From Effrenium voratum (Eukaryota > Sar > Dinophyceae > Suessiales > Symbiodiniaceae): 64,000 nucleotides of DNA. The position numbers and the translations under genes are program-made. Every line of letters starts with the position of its first letter. Within the stretch, counting starts at the first letter, position 1. Under the pieces are notes generated by a model. That model was not told where the DNA came from. It saw only the letters and a list, made by a program, of their open reading frames with translations, and did no database searches. The stretch is taken from assembly GCA_963377175.1 (NCBI GenBank), contig CAUJNA010003788.1, forward strand, positions 294,201 to 358,200, read 5' to 3'. Shown piece by piece: positions 61,301 to 64,000 of the stretch.

Positions 61301-63940
61301 GGGTCATAGCTCATAGACTGATGTTGGGTCTAAGACTCATCATTTTCCTCAAAACTACGGGTGCACAGTATTTGCTTCTATTTATTTTATTTCCTTGGGG
61401 GGGGGCAGGTTCTCCATTGGAGGGCCCAGGTTCTCCATTTTTGGGCGTGTGCCTTTAAAAGCTGACAACTCATACGGCCACCGGTGGTCCCACCGTCAAC
61501 ACTAAACCCAACAGCCTCCATCGCGGAGTGAAGCAACGAATCGAGCTTGCAAACCTCCTATCCGCGCATTTGCCCTTGGTCAAGGGACCAATTCCCATCA
61601 GTTGCCAGTTTGTTCGCGCCGAAATCCAGCCAGACATAGAACTGGGACACGTCGGCATTGCTCTCAAGGGAAGTCAAAAGGAGAGTGCTGGAACACGTGG
61701 TTTGAACAAAAGAGCTTGGACCCGGGCTGATGCTGGGCGTTCCTTTGGCAGGCACCGCCATAGCCACCTGATCGGGGAATTCGATCGTCCGAAGTACTAT
61801 GGGGGCTACATGATTGCCAGTCTACCCGTACTAACGACCCAACTTGATTTGTACCCCACAACCCCATTCTGAATACTTGTATAGGTCCTAGTCATTGCGC
61901 CTCCAAGTTGCCCAGTGTCCCATCGAGAAAAAGGACACTTTTGCTTATTTTGGGGTTCCCCTTCTCTGTTTTGCATAACCCACTCAACTAGGAGCCTGCC
62001 CCAAAGATTAGGAGCATGGCCCAGAATTCAGTCCAGGCCCAAAGTCCACTGATCTTGTCCCTGACAAACAAAAATGGGTGGGTCCTGCTGTTTCAACTCC
62101 CCCACGAAGGGGCCTAAGACCGATTCTTCTACTCTTGTGGCTTGATCCAGAGGCTTGGAGCAAACCTGACAAGCCAAAAGGGGTCCCTGCTTGAAACCAA
62201 CTCGCGCGGCATAGCCGACCCCCTTTGTCAGATGTTGGTGGGGTCCAACAAGCAGAGCGCGGGTCGAAACGGGGTCCCAGCAGGGACCAAGCAATCCCAG
62301 TGGATCCAAGTTGCAACGATGGTGGGGAATCAGCCATTTTGTTCTTTGCTTCCATATGGTGGTTCCCTTGGTTACCTTTGCGTTCAAATGGTTACCTTTG
62401 CATTGAAATGGACACACTAGGAACTGCCAAGCACCCCCCAATTGGAAATAAAACAATACGAGTCTCCTTTTGGGAACCCCCTTTGACTGCTTCCGTGAAT
62501 TTGCGGAGTAGCCTTTCGGTATCTAAGGCTGAGGGACCATCAGATGTGGGGTGAACCTGTTTTCGGGTCGTTGAAAAAGGACAACCTCTATTGCCGCGTT
62601 CCCCTTTGAGACGAACCCATACAGCAAGCAAAGCAATGTTTGCCCAACCCCAAAAAGGGGTACCCTCAACACACAGCTCCACGGTTTCCTGAGGCAACGG
62701 TCCACAAGTCGCGTCCCAGGCCGACGCCTTGTAGGCGGTGAACTCCCAAAAGTGGAGATTCCGGTTTCCCTTGTGCTGCACATAGACCTTACCAAGGGTG
62801 TGAACTTGTTCTCGGCTTCTCCGGTTACGTTGGTATGGGGTATATGTTTCTCCCTCTTGGTTTTGGGGAGTGGGGTATGAACATCAGGCCTTTGGCATTT
62901 GGGGGTCTGTAAATGGGGTAGGCATGAAAATGCTTAAACAACCGCCTGTTTTGTTCTCCCTTCAAAGGGGCCATGGCAGGTTTGTTTCCACCAATTTTGC
63001 CCAGCCGTGGAGGTGGCTGGGTCTTTGACCCGTTTCTACCACGGTTTGGAGGTCAAAGGTCAAAGAAGGGACCAAGGGACTTGTTGCCATCTTGGCACAC
63101 CGATTTTTGGTGGGTCTAGGGCTCCATGATTGCACAAAAATGGTGCCTCATCTCACTGAGGGTGCAATCAGCCCTTCTGTCCAACCCCGGAGCTTTGCTG
63201 CACAGGAGAAAAGGCATGCATCAGGGGTCATCGAATGTCGACTATACCAATGTTGGGACTCCAGAGAGGGAACCCCTTTTGGGCGATCGCTCTCGCAAAG
63301 ACCATAGACTACAGTAAGTTCATATCAAAGCGTTGCAGGAAAGATCCTGAACCTTTTGAGCCCAAAGCGATCTTTCTTGAGCAGGGGAACGAAAGCTCGG
63401 GAGAAAGCGGGTAGCAGCAGGGGAGCAGATTGGGGTACTGCGTGGGAAGCGAAGACCTGTCTGAGCCTATGCAAGCAGAAACTTCGAATAGCCAAGGCTA
63501 CCTTTCGCAGCTTGCAGGAGTCACACCGTTTGACCAGCGTTTGGCATTGCGTGGACACCAATAGGAAGCCGAATGTTGCAGGAAGGCCCAAGTAAATCAT
63601 ACCCCAAGCCCGGTGCCGAAGGAAAGGGGAAGGTAAGGAACAGGCAAAATCCAGTCGCTTGCTGGCATTTAGGGAATCCGCCACTTATGGCGGTTCCTTT
63701 TGGTCCTTTTAGATGTTCTTGCACGGGTGCAGCGTCTGGGCAAAGAAAAACCAAAACAGAAGACTTCTGCTTTGCTTTTTTTAAGTGGGGTGTCCAACCC
63801 GAAAAATGACCACCTCCAGCGCGTCGGCCCCAGCCGAAACCCGTAGGACCCCCGCATAGCGGCCCTCAGGGTAGTCAGGCGCTACACCGCAGGAGATCTC
63901 GTAGTTTCCATCCGAGGATTGGTCGTTCTCGGTCACGGTC
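58264..63940 (-). CDS. Gene M model: paralogue of gene L with discoidin-like modules (5' end off the window)
   Basis: Gene-level entry. Exons in order from the right edge: YEISCG..GRYAG (63940), VYVQHKG (62787), FYVWLDFG (61641), WQLDLQELAA (61174), ADYCSDDD..TRCSTKW (60803), NPWYQVDL (59298), Cys module (58347). Three consecutive exons (60803, 59298, 58347) mirror 51864, 50316 and 49550 of gene L in order and entry phase. The protein is probably extracellular and ligand-binding. The start and the 3' end are not seen. Confidence 0.55.
59219..59298 (-). CDS. Gene M exon: NPWYQVDL core of a discoidin-like domain
   Basis: 80 nt, phase 1 start. It reads RGEANPWYQVDLHAMTAIET then RLKAES. Homologous to 50316-50204. 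The phase joins 60803 to give STKWNQ-G-RGEANPW. The Gly after DL is replaced by His. Donor TCT/GCATGA (GC type), tentative; otherwise the frame meets TGA. Confidence 0.64.
59299..60722. other. Intron of gene M
   Basis: No exon seen. GATGGCCCA-type phrases recur near 60090-60125 and 60300-60315 (GGGCCATC, TGGCCCAGATGGCCC). Confidence 0.35.
60723..60803 (-). CDS. Gene M exon: N-terminal part of a discoidin-like domain
   Basis: 81 nt, phase 1-1. It reads SVEEGAIADYCSDDDFTT then RCSTKWNQ. Homologous to 51864-51744 around (D/R)YC.D....TRCST.W. Acceptor GTCCAG/GT, donor CAAG/GCGTGC. Confidence 0.66.
61078..61174 (-). CDS. Gene M exon: WQLDL segment of a discoidin-like domain
   Basis: 97 nt. It reads DWQLDLQELAASGQICNVQL then RNHNKGRDQAFC. 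W-x-(L/V)-DL......I..V.(L/I).N matches the W.VDLG....I..V.I.NR core of F5/8 type C domains. Acceptor TTCAAG/T, donor CTGT/GTGAAG. Confidence 0.58.
61606..61641 (-). CDS. Possible gene M exon: FYVWLDFG
   Basis: 36 nt. It reads FYVWLDFGANKL after CCCAG/T and before CTG/GCAACT. It resembles the NPWFQIDLG strand. Short and tentative; the frame stays open downstream. Confidence 0.35.
61642..62727. other. Intron of gene M
   Basis: No supported exon. The tail at 62598-62668 carries a GTTCCCCTTTGAGACGAACC...AAAAAGGGGTACCCTC dispersed motif. Confidence 0.35.
62728..62787 (-). CDS. Gene M exon: VYVQHKG strand of a discoidin-like domain
   Basis: 60 nt, phase 0-0. It reads VYVQHKGNRNLHFWEFTAYK. It starts at the same codon as 47712 (VYVQLPG) and shares the L-x-x-x-EF ending. 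Acceptor GGTAAG/G, donor AAG/GCGTCG (GC type). Confidence 0.62.
62788..63798. other. Intron of gene M
   Basis: No supported exon on either strand. Confidence 0.35.
63799..63940 (-). CDS. Gene M exon: YEISCG...GRYAG of a discoidin-like domain
   Basis: 142 nt, phase 2 in, 0 out. It reads TVTENDQSSDGNYEISCGVA, PDYPEGRYAGVLRVSAGA, DALEVVIFR. NYE(I/V)SCG...GRY and the final E-x-x-IF match 52644-52548. Acceptor ATTCAG/G, donor CGG/GTTGGA. Very high third-position GC. Confidence 0.64.
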
Positions 63941-64000
63941 CTGAATTTTGAGACAGGGGTGCCATTTGCAAAGAGTACCCTTTACCCATGGGTGTCTTTT

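Overview
The window reads as nuclear DNA of a protist, most likely a dinoflagellate. There is no prokaryotic gene layout. Coding sequence comes as short GC-rich islands (about 25-140 nt, a few near 700-970 nt) separated by long low-coding stretches full of microsatellites and minisatellites. Splice donors are often GC rather than GT (sometimes apparently GA), and acceptors are usually AG followed by G. These splice habits, one-way gene orientation and Cys-rich secreted modules are typical of dinoflagellates. I do not assign a species. I saw no spliced-leader relic, tRNA or rRNA.

Every exon I could support lies on the minus strand, so the window reads as a unidirectional cluster transcribed from high to low coordinates. 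Gene A (14574 down past the window start) is the best supported. It encodes a secreted-type modular protein with two nearly identical glycoside hydrolase family 8 (GH8) domains, Thr/Pro-rich linkers and a Cys-rich motif, followed by at least three copies of a Cys-rich PAN/Apple-like module (motifs DGG..RxCRG, CELWTR, GYxCxR[YF]). The GH8 exons are all phase 0 and the PAN-like exons all phase 1. The GH8 unit was duplicated together with an intron carrying a CCCAAACAGG array.

From 19.2 to 36 kb there are scattered exons of several unrecognised genes, including a coiled-coil protein (terminal exon at 20510; exons up to about 27.7 kb). From 36 to 43 kb there are more unrecognised minus-strand exons, several ending in stop codons. 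From 43.1 to 47.0 kb lies a repeat block: two related minisatellites in opposite orientation, a TATCC/TATCT array and a small inverted repeat.

From 47.1 to 53.0 kb is a secreted gene (start exon with a hydrophobic leader at 53012) with discoidin-like (F5/8 type C) modules. A paralogous set of exons, in the same order and with matching intron phases, lies at 58.3-63.9 kb and runs off the right edge. Between them are a palindrome-rich purine/pyrimidine block (53.7-54.6 kb) and a 1.4-kb tetranucleotide/CA array.

Exon limits were placed by hand from splice-site patterns, reading frame, third-position GC, phase agreement and internal homology. Single exons without a homologue inside the window are tentative.
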